Origin: Chromobotia macracanthus
Taxonomy: Eukaryota; Chordata; Actinopteri; Cypriniformes; Botiidae
Assembly (NCBI GenBank): GCA_036877525.1
Contig: JAZGTH010000103.1
Coordinates: forward strand, 447,501-511,500
Length of the DNA stretch: 64,000 nt
Reading direction: 5' to 3'
Shown piece by piece: positions 1 through 54,980 of this stretch. The notes beneath the pieces were generated by a model. That model had not been told where the DNA came from. It made no database searches and saw only the letters and a list, made by a program, of their open reading frames with translations. A program made the position numbers and the translations under genes. Position 1 is the first letter of the stretch. Each line of letters begins with the position of its first letter.

Positions 1-1320
1 TTCAGAGCTTCAGGCCCCAGCAGTGCTGTATCACGTTTTGGGGTCTACTTTATCTCCCTGACACAAGCATTATTAGCTCCCTCATGATCTCCTGTGCTTA
101 CTGTTCATATTCATATCTGCTTTATCTACTTTGGACACAGAAACGTTACAGTCATTCACTGTCACCTTATTTTAAACCCAAGTGGGCCACATATACCATC
201 ACATTATCATGCGTACTATACTGTAAGTGAGCTGTATTGTTTACAGGCCCCGTAACAGTAGAATTACTGTAAATTACTGTTGTCCAATCATCTTTCATTG
301 TGGATAAAACCCTCTAGTGGCCCATTGACAGACTAAGACTAGTCAAAGTAAATCCTTTTGAGTCTTAAAGCCAGCAGAAACACAGAGTCAGAAACAGATT
401 ACCTGTGCTTGTCCAGCTAAACTGTGACTGACCCACACGCTTTTCCTGGTACTACAGCACAGTCTGTCCACGCGTTTGATTGTCCTTCAGCTCATTGCTA
501 GGAAACAAATCTACAGTAACACAGTAAACACAAAGAGAAAGAAACGGAGACAGCTGGAAATAACTTTTGCGAGCCTGCGCAGATAAATGTCTTAGTGTGG
601 ACAAATTTCAGTGATTTTTAATAGTTCAGATAACAAAAAAATAATCCAAGTATTGCCATTGGATGTTTACGTAGTATTTGATGGAGATAATATTAATAGT
701 CATCCAATTTTCACATGCACCAAATCAAAACATTATTGTCAGCCTGCCAAAAAGAGTGTGTTGGCATCTGTCTGCTTGTTCAGTTGTGCAGATAATCCTG
801 TGTTAAATGTGTTTATGTCTTAACTAGAAGGATACTAATGTGATTTGCAAAGATCTGTGTTTATAAGACCGCTCATTCAATCCCACTCTCAGCTGATCAG
901 CTATTAATAGTTATTATTTATACTTCATGAAACATGATCACAGGCCTGTGAACACCAGGGCTGTTAAGGGGGACTGTACCACACCCCCTGTCATTCTTAA
1001 ATTATTACATTTGGTTCTCTCCCCAGTCCTAAATATGTGCTCGATTCTTGCGTAAGCTTTACAGAAGTGGAGATAAAAATGTGGTTTTTATTTATTTAAG
1101 GGAAAGAATTTGTATAAAGGCAATAGAGTTTATACCAATCAATACCATGGACACCAAAATGAGATCTGTTCAGGTTTTATAAGGTTTTTAAAGGTTTTCA
1201 TTAAGTCATTGTGTCTTGAATTGATTTTGGAGATGGGGTTGAGTTAGATATTGATGTGCACAACAGACAGCAACACAAGGTCCCTGTGAGGAAATGTACC
1301 ATCACTTGGAGTCTGTTGGA
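1..1320. other. Upstream flank, no gene recognised
   Basis: I see no convincing exon or repeat on either strand. Open frames here are short and AT-rich, with no domain-like composition. The stretch is AT-rich up to about 1.3 kb, after which CpG content rises toward the kinase gene start. Distal promoter sequence for the kinase gene may lie here, but nothing specific can be pointed to. Confidence 0.5.
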
Positions 1321-1739
1321 GACGTGAGATCTTGCACTTACGGCATCGTAGTGACCCAAAGTGCCGCCTAATTGCCCTCCAGTTCTCGGTAATACCCCGT
1401 TAGTGGTCCCTCACCGGCTCATTATTGAGGAGTTTATCCACAGGGAGGAGCAACCCGAGCGGCGGAGAGGCGCGCCAGACGCGCGCTGAGCCGGAGACGC
1501 GCTCGAACCTCACGCCGCCGCGTTTGTAAACAAATCGTGCCATTGAATCTCGCAAATTGGTGCTTATATTGCGTTTGAATTGGTTTTGTATTATATTGCT
1601 GCTTTCTTTGTCATCTGATCGGACTGCGCTCCTGGAGAGGTTTGGAGGTTGTTATTGGACTAACCATTGTGGAGAAATGCAGGAGGGCAGACACGGATTA
1701 CGCCTTTCACTTGTAACCTAACCAGCACAGAGATCTGCA
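1321..1739 (+). promoter_or_regulatory. wnk4: CpG-rich promoter / 5' UTR of wnk4
   Basis: A short GC- and CpG-dense block (densest about 1442-1527, with several GCGC and CGCG steps) lies just upstream of the start codon in otherwise AT-rich DNA. This is the usual signature of a TATA-less vertebrate promoter. An in-frame TAA at 1719-1721 closes the frame before ATG 1740, so the N-terminus is complete. The transcription start is not determinable here; the 5' UTR probably begins within about 1440-1680. The base at -3 of the ATG is G, a favourable initiation context. Confidence 0.65.
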
Positions 1740-45723
<43,984 letters not shown>

Positions 45724-46540
45724 TTTCTTTAGCTAAGGAATCCTTTGGCCTCCTTCCTGCTCTCCTAATAGAAAGGAAGTGACATCACAACTTGCTCCTG
45801 GCTTGCAAATGACAATGATTGTGAATGTGTGTGCAGTCTGAAGAAAGCAGAAATGTGTAGTTAATGTAAATGCATCTGGTTTTAACCAGTGCTGTACCTC
45901 TGCTCAGTATTTTAAGAAGGATTTGCTTACCAAGCCTTTGAGGAAATACAGGGTTGTAAGCTAAGGCTTCACGTGACATATGTATAAAAATTAGATGTAG
46001 CGGATATCTGCACAGATTTAAGAAGAAAAGCCCACTCATTTCTGCAGTCAAATCATCCCTTTTATTTTGCTTCACTGTCCACTTGGTTGCTTTTTCCTCT
46101 GGAATGAACTTTATCAACTTTAAACAAGCCTGTTTATTTTGATACCAAGTTCCAGGCAGTCATAAAATCCTGAATGATTCGGGACTGTAAAGTTTTACAT
46201 TGTATGTAAATTTGGACTCTTAGGTCTCAGTGGGCGTTTTCCTTTTACATCAAGCAGTATCATGTGTATATGTTGACAAATTGTACATTTTTTATCATTA
46301 CAATTGCAAAATAATTGCACAGTAGTTTTTAAAAAACACCTCCCATAACTCTAACAGAATGAATTTACGGTATGAGCGACATCATAAAACAACAATTTAG
46401 AATTCACCAAAACCTTGATTTTCCATTCATGGATATTAGAGCTGGAACAACTTAGATTCTGTGCTGTGACTGGCTCTTTCATTCTGACATCATAGTAAGC
46501 ATATTTTAAAAATGTGCCATTTTTCGAAGGTTTCATATAG

Positions 46541-46546
46541 AATAAA
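46541..46546 (+). terminator. wnk4: Candidate polyadenylation signal (proximal)
   Basis: AATAAA about 0.8 kb after the stop codon. Confidence 0.4.
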
Positions 46547-47224
46547 TGCATTTCAGCTGAATATCCAAACAAAGAAGTTTTAAAAAGCAGAAATTTTAAA
46601 GAACAAATACTCGAATCGACAATCACTCAGGCATTTCTGTCTATAGTTTATAGTTATAAATACCTATGCATACATTCATCATTTAAAATTTCTATGATTT
46701 CAACCTCTATTATACATTTAGTTTTCTTTTTAGCAGGCCTGATTAAGAAGTTAGTCTCTTAATTAAATCTTAATCTCTAAGTTTTAACAATCTCCTTCTT
46801 CCCAAAGTCAAAAACTATAAATGAAATTTGGCTTTATTAAAATGCCTTTCAGCTCATGGCTGGCTCATGTTTGCTTCATCCTAAACTCTTCTGTCTTAAT
46901 TTTTTTATCTTTCTTATTTGTATCCTAATATAGTGTGAAATGAATGTTCATTCTTAAAAAAGTGTTTTCTACTCATTTAAAGAAGATAAAACAACTGATT
47001 CTTGCCAATAGTTGCCACAGATGATATATTTGTGAATCTTAGTTGATCTATTATGACCTGTGATAGTACACATACAGATGTGTTGAGACAGTAACACAAC
47101 TGACATGAGAAAAACTGTGACATTTGAACAGTCTTTGCCTTAAAGTATCTGTGTTTGATGGGGCAGCAGGTGTGTTCTGCATGCCCAAAAGAGAAAATAT
47201 ATACATTATATATAGACAGATTTA

Positions 47225-47230
47225 AATAAA
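47225..47230 (+). terminator. wnk4: Candidate polyadenylation signal (distal)
   Basis: AATAAA about 1.5 kb after the stop codon, the last before the first downstream transposon. Confidence 0.4.
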
Positions 47231-47416
47231 GAGAAAAGCTGTATTATATATTGCCGAGGAGCAATGTACTGCCATGCAGGTGGTGCCTTCCTGTTTTTTA
47301 CATTTGGGTTTGATTCTTGGATGAAACATGATTGTTGTTGATATACAAATAAATAATGATTTAAAAACAACATTTTTTTCCAAGATGAATCCTGTATAAG
47401 CATTCACTGCATATTA

Positions 47417-47481
47417 CCAACTTACAATTTTAGGTTGTAAGAACGTTTCCTTAACGTTATGAGAACATTCTGTTACCTGGG
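47417..47481 (+). mobile_element. CCCAGCTAACA-family MITE, copy 22 (mini, ends only)
   Basis: About 65 bp: CTTACAATTTTAGGTTGTAAGAACG joined almost directly to GAGAACATTCTGTTACCTGGG. The whole interior is deleted. Confidence 0.75.
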
Positions 47482-47811
47482 TCATCATTAATTTACCTGC
47501 CTAGACTTACAACAAATCAAAAAGGAGTTTGAAATCCCCATAGTAATTTCTTTGCATGCGGCTGTTTAATTTATGTAGTTAAAGAGAACGGGAATGTTCT
47601 GCTGGGCATTGAACAGCTGTTATTTATAACTGTGTGCATTCCCCAGAGAGATCTCACACTCATTCCTGAGCCTAACAAAGTCCAAAAACATCGTCTGTAC
47701 TGACTCCATTCCACTTATGTGACGATATAAGATATTTTTACCTCTTATTGTTCCTGTATTAGGTTGATAGGTCATCCTCACATTGTGTAGCTTTTACATA
47801 TTTATATCCAC

Positions 47812-48081
47812 AAACCCAAGAGAACGTTTCTATGTTTCCATTAAGTAACAAAAACATAAAAATGTTATTTTGAATATTCTAGGAACATTCAAACATCCAA
47901 TTTTCTAGACTTTGTATTAACATTATTGCTTGGTTATAAGAATGTTATTCAAGTAGTTTTTTAAACATTTTTAAAACGTTCCATTAAGTTTAATGTAAGT
48001 TTTAACTTTTTTATATATGATATATAACTTACTGCAAGATAACTTTGAGAAACATTTAGAGAACGTTCCCTTTTTGCTGGG
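47812..48081 (+). mobile_element. CCCAGCTAACA-family MITE, copy 23
   Basis: Decayed ends (AAACCCAAGAGAACGTTTC; GTTCCCTTTTTGCTGGG) around a largely complete body. Confidence 0.82.
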
Positions 48082-48410
48082 TTGCCATCCAAAAACAGCA
48101 TCGTGTTCACTGATTGTTGTTTCTCTTTGTTCAATTATCAAGTTCGGCAGCTGTGTGGTGGAAATCTGGCCATAAAATTATGTAATGGCTAGAATATGTC
48201 CATGTTTGGAAATAAGTTTTTCTGCTCCTCTGCTAAGGTTTTCGAACCCCTTTATGACATCATAATTAAAAACGTAATTTTGGCCAAAGAACAACCATAA
48301 AGAAAACAGTGAATGATATTTCTTTAAAATAAGCAGGAAGGAATGTATGAGGATAATAAAACCATGTGTGAGTGTAGTGTTGCGTCAACATAACAAACAT
48401 TCAGTATTTC

Positions 48411-48556
48411 AGTGACTCAATTGTTAGAGCATTATGTTAGCAACACAAAGGTCATGGGTTTGAGGGAACACGCATACTGAAAAGACATGTAGCTTGAAAG
48501 CACTGTAAGTCGCTTTTTATGAATATAAGTCTGCCAAATGTATGAATGTAAACATA
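48411..48556 (+). mobile_element. tRNA-derived SINE
   Basis: The head GACTCAATTGTTAGAGCATTATGTTAGCAACAC and AAAGGTCATGGGTTTGA (B-box region) are followed by GCACTGTAAGTCGCTTTTTATG and GTCTGCCAAATGTATGAATG. Same family as the copies at 9.3 and 29.8 kb. Confidence 0.85.
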
Positions 48557-48559
48557 CTT

Positions 48560-48700
48560 AAAGCTGCAACCCGTAACTTTTGGCTCTCTGCTCTGTTTAA
48601 AGCATAAAATTGCAGCTTACTTTATGTATGTTAAAATCAAATGAAGCCAGACATACATTTTCCAGAAAATCAGACCTGATGCCATATGATTATTTGTATC
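48560..48700. mobile_element. TTAA/AGCTGCAATC-family MITE, copy 5 (partial)
   Basis: Starts TTAAAGCTGCAACCCGTAAC and runs through AAATTGCAGCTTACTTTATG and CCAGAAAATCAGACCTGATG; the far arm is missing. It directly follows the SINE. Confidence 0.72.
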
Positions 48701-49190
48701 CTCATGGCCACTAGAGGTCAATAAAGCTTCTCATTCCAGCTTCAGCTGCCCCACTGAGCAGTTTTATGAATTGCTGTGTCCTAATTTGTATATTATCCGT
48801 ATTAAATAATATGTGAGAGCAGAATTAGTGCATCCCAAATCATAGCAGATTTAAAACAGAGCACATGGTGTCCATATGGTGTAGTTAATGTTTAAAATGG
48901 GTTTTTAAAGTATGCATCTTGCATGCCTTCCTGACTGTTATTGCCCACAATCCTTTGCAGTGTTATTTTGCACATGTGATGCTAATTTAAAATGACCTCA
49001 TTTAAAAGGCAATTTTCACATTGCTACTGTACCTGAATATTACATTGCATGTTAAATACTGTACGTTAATGTTAAGACTCAATCTGTTTTACAGCATTCT
49101 TCCTCACAACAGGCCGCATCTTAAATCTGGTAATCTTACACCCTTAAAAGACACATGTGCCCTCATTCGCTCCTTCATTGACTCCATGTG

Positions 49191-49204
49191 GTCACCATGG
49201 TAAC
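49191..49204 (+). promoter_or_regulatory. RFX X-box-like motif
   Basis: GTCACCATGGTAAC matches the full RFX consensus GTNRCC-NN-RGYAAC. It sits in a short GC-richer island (about 49.17-49.34 kb) that also has a TTAGCAACC half site near 49.30 kb. Function is inferred from the motif only. Confidence 0.45.
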
Positions 49205-49544
49205 CCAGCAGTGGCATTTTATCTCTCTGCCGCGGGGGGAATTCCTTGTTTTTGGCACAGAATCTCTTCAGGGGGTCTCGCCTCCGATTTAGTCCTTAGC
49301 AACCGGTATCTAAGCCTCCTTGTTGCCATGCAAAGCGTGTCATGTGAGAACCTTTCCTAATCGCCTCCGCAAACACAGATCCTCGCAGATACTGTATGCA
49401 CAGCCTTTATGAGGCCTTCACAAAGAGTGTGTTACGTTCAACACACTTTGAGAAACCAACATCACACCGCAGTGAGCAGGTGATTTGTACATTCAAAATT
49501 CCTTTTGACACTCACCCGAAAATAATTTCATCAATTCTATCCTA

Positions 49545-49740
49545 CACTCCTTAAAAAAGGTTCTTTAAAGGTTTTTCACAATGATGCCGTGGAAGAACTA
49601 TTTGGTCAAAGGCTTTTAAAAGAAACATTTCTTTCTTACCTTTTCATAGTCTAAAGAACCTTTTTCCGCTACAAAGAACCTTTTGTGAAACAGAATGTTA
49701 AAGGTTCTTTATGGAACCATGAAGTATGAAGCACTCTAAA
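49545..49740. mobile_element. AAGGTTCT-family repeat, copy 2
   Basis: CACTCCTTAAAAAAGGTTC start and AAGGTTCTTTATGGAACC near the end, matching the element at 19.65 kb. Confidence 0.72.
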
Positions 49741-50241
49741 GGTAAATACAAATGAGTTTATATATGATATGTACTATAGCATTAAAAAAAATTAAACTGA
49801 ACATTGTCAGAATGTCTTAGTATATGGTATGTCTCATTTTATAGCTACTGTGTTAATAGCTTCTAGTTGCACAGATGAACCACAACAGGGCACATGCCAT
49901 CCACATTCAAGGACCCCAGAGTTCCTGACTATGGCCCTGTATGTATGCGCACCTGTATGTATGTTTATCTTAATGAAACTGTCAATCAGCCCTCAATACG
50001 TGACAGACTCTATTATAGATGTTTAAATGATACAGCACGCATCCCTCTCCTGACATGCACACAGAAATGAGATGATTATTCGCTGCTCGGATGCAATAAC
50101 ACTCAGTAATAACCATCTCTCATACTGTATTGATCTTCTGGTCTGACTGACGGCAGTCACGCAGGATGCTGTAAGCAGACGAGGAGAATCAGATAAAGCG
50201 ATTTAGGAGGGGTCAGCAGCACAGTGCGGTCGCAACACATC

Positions 50242-50312
50242 GCTGCAGGACCAGAGGGAGCAATGCAGCCTGCACATGGCTGCAGGACCAGAGAGAGCAA
50301 TGCAGCCTGCAG
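50242..50312. repeat. 37-bp tandem duplication
   Basis: The segment beginning GCTGCAGGACCAGAG at 50242 is repeated at 50279, with one G/A difference; both copies contain GAGCAATGCAGCCTGCA. Confidence 0.9.
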
Positions 50313-50371
50313 TGACTGGTGAGTCTTCTGTCTGTGGTACCCACAAAGAGCAGCGTCCAGGCCATGCCCAC

Positions 50372-50404
50372 TTAATTAATTAATTAATTACCTTAATTAA
50401 TTAA
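50372..50404. repeat. TTAA/TTAATTAA simple repeat
   Basis: AATTAATTAATTAATTA, a CC interruption, then TTAATTAATTAAG: an AT-rich simple repeat, self-complementary. Confidence 0.85.
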
Positions 50405-50461
50405 GATACAGAATCAAAGGCAGATACATGGACACACTATCAGTATGTTCAGGAAATGTCT

Positions 50462-50612
50462 CCCAGCTAACAGGTTGTAAGAACGTCCCCCCACTGTTTC
50501 CATTAAGTAACAAAAGCATTAAAAATGTTTTAAATGTTTTAGGAACATTTAAAACGTCAATTTTTTAGCCATTGTATTAATGTTATTGCTTGGTTATAAG
50601 AACGTTTTTCTA
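50462..50612 (+). mobile_element. CCCAGCTAACA-family MITE, copy 24 (left half)
   Basis: CCCAGCTAACAGGTTGTAAG through TTGCTTGGTTATAAGAACG, then an abrupt change to unrelated sequence. The right half is absent. Confidence 0.8.
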
Positions 50613-51120
50613 AAACACTTTTCGCAATCTTTTGAGAATCTCAAAGAAAGACTCGACTAACTTCTGTTTGGGCCCCGAAACAGATCCAGTTTCCTTCCCG
50701 GGTAGTCCTAAAAATGAACAATCGACCCAGGGTCAGATTAATAGATAGACACCCAGGGTGATTGTACTCAGTGGTGGAGAAAGTAGCATGCCACACGCAG
50801 TCTTGCGTAAAGGAAATTCAATTTAGGTTATTGCACCGGTCTGCTTTCGGCACCCATGGGATCGAGGAGCGTATTGGAAACATTTTCAAAATCACAACCC
50901 CTGCATGTTTAATAATCTGTGCGTAATGGGAGTCTTGGTCGACTGCAACATATAATCTCGACACTGATCAAAAGCACAAATTCAGAGACACGCCCTGCGT
51001 TTGTTTGTATGTTTAATTGTACGAAGCAGACCCAGGCAGCTGCCTGGAGCCTGAACATGGGAGATCTCATTTTGATGTAGCCTTGAGCAGTTATTGACAA
51101 GCAACTGTTTGAGGAGGCTT
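50613..51120. other. Unclassified single-copy block
   Basis: GC-richer than its surroundings and unlike any other segment in the window. It begins exactly where a truncated transposon stops. Features include TTTGGGCCCCGAAACAG and TTCCCGGGTAGTCC. It may be a fragment of a longer retroelement or an ancient sequence; no open frame longer than about 60 codons is present. Confidence 0.35.
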
Positions 51121-51196
51121 ATGATCACTCATTAACTCATTCATCAAATGCCAAGTCTGGAGCCTTTTGATTGGAGGAGAGGAGCATTGTGACCTC

Positions 51197-51530
51197 CCCA
51201 GCTAACAATTTTAAGTTGTAGGAACGTTTCTCTAACTTTTCCATTAAGTATCAAAAACATTCAAAATGTTATTTTGAATGTTTTAGCAATGTTTGAAATG
51301 TCCAGTTTTTAGACATTTATACATTAACATTATTACTTGGTTACATTATTTAAACAATTTAAGACGTTTTTATAATGTTCCACTGGAAACTTAAGAATAA
51401 CATTTTGATATATGATATAAAATGTTATAAAAATATTCTACTAATATTATCGAACAAACTTGTTGATAATTCTGAGAGAACTTTTAGAAAATGTTAGCTA
51501 ACGTTCTGAGAACATTCCCTGTTAGCTGGG
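51197..51530 (+). mobile_element. CCCAGCTAACA-family MITE, copy 25
   Basis: Full length (334 bp) with perfect ends CCCAGCTAACAATTTTAAG and CATTCCCTGTTAGCTGGG. The best-preserved forward copy. Confidence 0.9.
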
Positions 51531-51955
51531 TCACAATGTCTCGTTTCTATAAAAGGGAAAAGTTCATTGGTTACTTTATATCTGCCTCTGCAGACGGTGA
51601 TGGAAGATCTCTCTTCTGGATGTTGGCAAATAGTTTTGGCCGAGTGGATGAGGCCTTCTGGGAGATTTGAGTTTCACTTACACTTTCTGGAAAGTGTAAT
51701 CACGGAGCTAATACAGCAAGCATCAGAATATCATTTTTTTCTCCAAATCTGCCATGAAAGCAATTCACCAGCATAAAGAATTCATCTGTATGGAGGAGCT
51801 GTGTATCATGATAGCTCAGTTCTTGGCACATTTATGGCAGCAGGAGGATTTTTACAGTAATTTAGTTACATATTTGCCACCTATCAGGTTTCCTGTTGTC
51901 ATAATAAACTTCACTGACCTTTGACTCAATGACGTATAATCTGTTTGTAAGAGTG

Positions 51956-52062
51956 CCCAGCTAACAGGGAACATTCTTAGAACATTGGCTAATGTTCTTT
52001 AAAAGTTCTCTCAAAACAGTACTTGCACTAACATTAGTAGAACGTTTTTACCATTATGTACC
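51956..52062 (-). mobile_element. CCCAGCTAACA-family MITE, copy 26 (half)
   Basis: CCCAGCTAACAGGGAACATTC through TAGTAGAACGTTTTTACC, then stops about 30 bp before the hairpin at 52093. Confidence 0.8.
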
Positions 52063-52092
52063 ACTGAGATCTCAGTGACGCCTCCTGAGCAA

Positions 52093-52144
52093 TGAATGAG
52101 AAACCACTGAGGAAATGTTTCATTGCTCAGTGGTTTCTCATTCA
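52093..52144. repeat. Perfect 19-bp inverted repeat with 14-nt loop
   Basis: TGAATGAGAAACCACTGAG (52093-52111) is exactly mirrored by CTCAGTGGTTTCTCATTCA (52126-52144). No other copy was seen in the window. Confidence 0.95.
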
Positions 52145-52528
52145 GCGTTTCTAAGAACACAACACTGTCTGAGAGCTAACTGCATGAAATTTACAACCGT
52201 CCATGTCATATCTGAGGTGGTCAAAATGAGGAAATCTGATCTGAAACATGCTACATTAAATTCCCTTCCATTTACTGGCCTTCCACCGCGTGTAACGCCT
52301 CAGAGGTTCTGCCAGCGAGCCCATCCGCATGACGTATCAATCAGAGCAGTTAGACTTTTACTCAATTAAGTGTTGGCACTAAGCAACTGGAAATCTCATT
52401 TATTTCGCATTAGACTGTTTCTTTGTTAATGCTTTGTCCAGTGGATTGGACAGGCCTTGACTCATCATGCCACAGCTTGTTTCTTCAAAGTAAAGTTCTG
52501 TATTTTCTTCTGCCTGTAAACAATTTTG

Positions 52529-52836
52529 CCCAGCTAACAGGAAAGGGAACGCTCTCAGAACATTGGCTAATGTTCTGTAGATGTTCTATCAATGTTCTGT
52601 CAGCATTAATGCAGTAACATTAGTAGAACTTTTTTAGCGTTATATAATCATATATCAAAAATGTTATTTCTAAGTTGTTAGTGGAATGTTTTAAAAACGT
52701 TATAGAATTTTTTTAAAGTTTGTATGATGTGTTCTTATGTTCTTACAAGCAATAATGTTAATTGTTGTTTTAATACGCTTTTGTTACTTAATGGAAATGT
52801 TAGGGAAACGTTCATACTACCTAAAATGCTGGCTAG
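52529..52836 (-). mobile_element. CCCAGCTAACA-family MITE, copy 27
   Basis: Near full length. Start CCCAGCTAACAGGAAAGG intact, end decayed (ACTACCTAAAATGCTGGCTAG). Confidence 0.85.
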
Positions 52837-53590
52837 TTGTGTATGTAGATAACCAGATAGTAAAAACAACATGAGGGATGTTCTTGTGTTATGTTGTTGT
52901 GCTGCATATCATTTACATATACAGTAAATGAAGGACAGTATTGGTTTTATCTCCAGATTACAGATCTGATCTCATATTTGCTGCATCTCTGTCCATTGAC
53001 TGAGATCATAAAGGTGTCTTATTCTCCAGTCTTTATAAATAAATCACAGTGTTAATACTCAGATGAAAGATGAGTTCAGAAACAGTTCATACATTCTAAA
53101 CTAAATAAATTAGCTTTGTTCTCATCTCTGAGGGACATCACACACAGATGTGAACTTTGAGGGTCATTTTTGAGGACCTGCAGAAGTCTGGCGGGTTCAT
53201 ATGTGTGTATTGTGCTCTAATTCTTTAGGAGATGTAATAAAGTGAAGTCCCTCTGTGCTGCTCATTCACAATGAATGGATATATTGTGCTCTCAGATATG
53301 ACATGTGTGCCAGCAGTGCTGCACTAACATAGAAGAGCAATGGAAAACCGGATACAAGTAACATTAGTTGATGAGCAGTAAAAAGGTATTGTATAGGAGG
53401 CTTTACCATTAAAGACAGCTCTGTGCATTTTTGGAGAGGTCACTTCCAAGGTCACAACCTTGTGTGCATGATTCCTCCCTTTAGAGGTAGTTGGTAAAGG
53501 AAGTGTGTTTTCTCTGCAAGCACAAAGACATTTTTCATGCTTTACTGGGTTCTCTTTCAGTACACACATGCTGAAATGAATGCCTTAAAA

Positions 53591-53788
53591 ACAGGGAGCA
53601 GTTGTGGCCTGCTGGTAAGCGAGTTGGCCTTCTGATCAGAAGGTTACTGGTTTGATTCCAGCACTGACAGGTAACAACTGAAGTGCCCTTGAGCAAGGCA
53701 GTGATGGGTTAAATGCAGAGGTCACATTTTGGGTATGGGTTACCATATCTGACAAATATGTCACCTTCACTTCAATGTCACTTTCAAA
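53591..53788 (+). mobile_element. tRNA-derived SINE, second family
   Basis: A-box-like GTGGCCTGCTGGTAAGCGAG and B-box-like GGTTTGATTCC at tRNA spacing. The body has TGCCCTTGAGCAAGGCAGTGATGG and AAATGCAGAGGTCACATTTTGGG, and ends with CACTTCACTT-like repeats. It differs from the other SINEs in the window and resembles the V-/HpaI-type fish SINE body (inference). Confidence 0.82.
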
Positions 53789-54359
53789 AAATGCCTTAGA
53801 AACACCAAACTCCATTTAGTTCTCTTGGATTTTAGAAAAGTGTTGGGAATTTTAGGAAAGTTTAGGAAATTACAGGCTGGTCCATAATCCTCTAATACTC
53901 TTTTCATTCCTAAAAAGTTGGTCAGCGTTACAGTGGGACACATGGATAATGATGCAGAAGTCGGGAATAGTTTTGACAGAATAGGACGTCAATGAATCAC
54001 ATACACAACAAAACAAACAGAACAACACATTTGTCTTATATATTCATCCATGCTTGATATCTTTTAGTAGATTAGTGTGGTTGGTTTAAATGTATTTAGA
54101 TTAACTACATTTAGTTCTTGTTCATGTTTGTAAGCACCACTAACAAACAAATAAAAGACACGAGACGTGCAATTTCTAATTCTTCAGCATTTAAAATCAA
54201 TGTATCTCAATGTATTATTTATACAATTAAGAAACTTAATAAAAAACGTAGCTATAGCAATACTGAAACGACAACTTTAGTCATTTTTAATGAACCTCTA
54301 GAATATTAATTAGACCGCTTTCTAATTGGCTTAAGCCGATTTGGCAGACGTGCAGCACT

Positions 54360-54980
54360 GAAGTACGGCTCGCCCCGCCCCCTCATTAATAATGTATTAG
54401 GCTCCGCCCACCGGGCGCAGAGTCTTGCGGAGCGCCGTAAGATCGCTCACGGCGTCTCCGGTTCACATCACGACGGGTTCACGCGCAGATCCGGTTGTCC
54501 CCGGACCGCACTGGTGATCTACACCGTAAACGGGAGTGTTTAACAGGAAGGGCACATAAAGAAGAAGGGAAGGACGACGGGTTTACACCCGGAGGTGTTT
54601 CCCTCTCCAGCGCTTTCCATCCATTTCCTTACGCACCGGAGACGCGACGGGTAGGTGCCGTCTCCAGATCAGTATGTGAGCCCGTATCCGCATTAAGGGT
54701 GAAATGGAGGACGATCGGGAATCGGGCGTCGTTTGTGAGCTTGTTTTCGTTCACCGTGCGCGAATCCGTGAAGCCAAACGGCGCGTTTGGGTACGACGAA
54801 GCGCGTTCACAAACATCCGATTGCGGGAGCGCGAGGATGGATGGAGACTTTCGGTTCCCGCGATTCCCCTTTAAAATGCATTTATGCATTTATGCATTTA
54901 TGTATTTATGCATTTATGCATCGGACCGGGTCGGACACGCTGTTGTGTTTGGCAACATAGATCAGACCTGCGCTCGGACG
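54360..54980 (+). promoter_or_regulatory. CpG-island-like block; candidate promoter and first exon of an unidentified gene
   Basis: A sharp switch from AT-rich to CpG-dense sequence, with GC-box-like CCCCGCCCCC and GGCTCCGCCCACC near 54.37-54.41 kb. A good splice donor context (GACGGGTAGGT, cut near 54650) follows about 240 bp later, fitting a non-coding first exon on the + strand. The 173-codon open frame over 54495-55016 lacks any ATG-based protein-like content; its end encodes an ATGCATTT repeat, so I do not call it coding. The gene could be on either strand. Confidence 0.5.
54876..54921. repeat. 8-bp tandem repeat (ATGCATTT)
   Basis: Nearly six copies of ATGCATTT, one changed to ATGTATTT, inside the CpG-rich block. 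Confidence 0.95.

Larger units (their letters stand above)
45724..47230 (+). other. wnk4: wnk4 3' UTR (extent approximate)
   Basis: AT-rich non-coding sequence after the stop. Canonical AATAAA hexamers occur at 46541 and 47225, giving about 0.8 and 1.5 kb 3' UTRs; ATTAAA variants lie near 46.76 and 46.83 kb. It is free of the transposons that crowd the introns until 47417, which supports a transcript end at about 46.6-47.25 kb. Confidence 0.6.
47482..54359. other. Intergenic region downstream of wnk4, no gene recognised
   Basis: I recognise no coding exon on either strand. It contains five further CCCAGCTAACA-family copies, two SINEs, a TTAA-family copy, an AAGGTTCT element, a 19-bp perfect hairpin, a short tandem duplication and an unclassified block at 50.6-51.1 kb, all listed separately. 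Confidence 0.7.
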
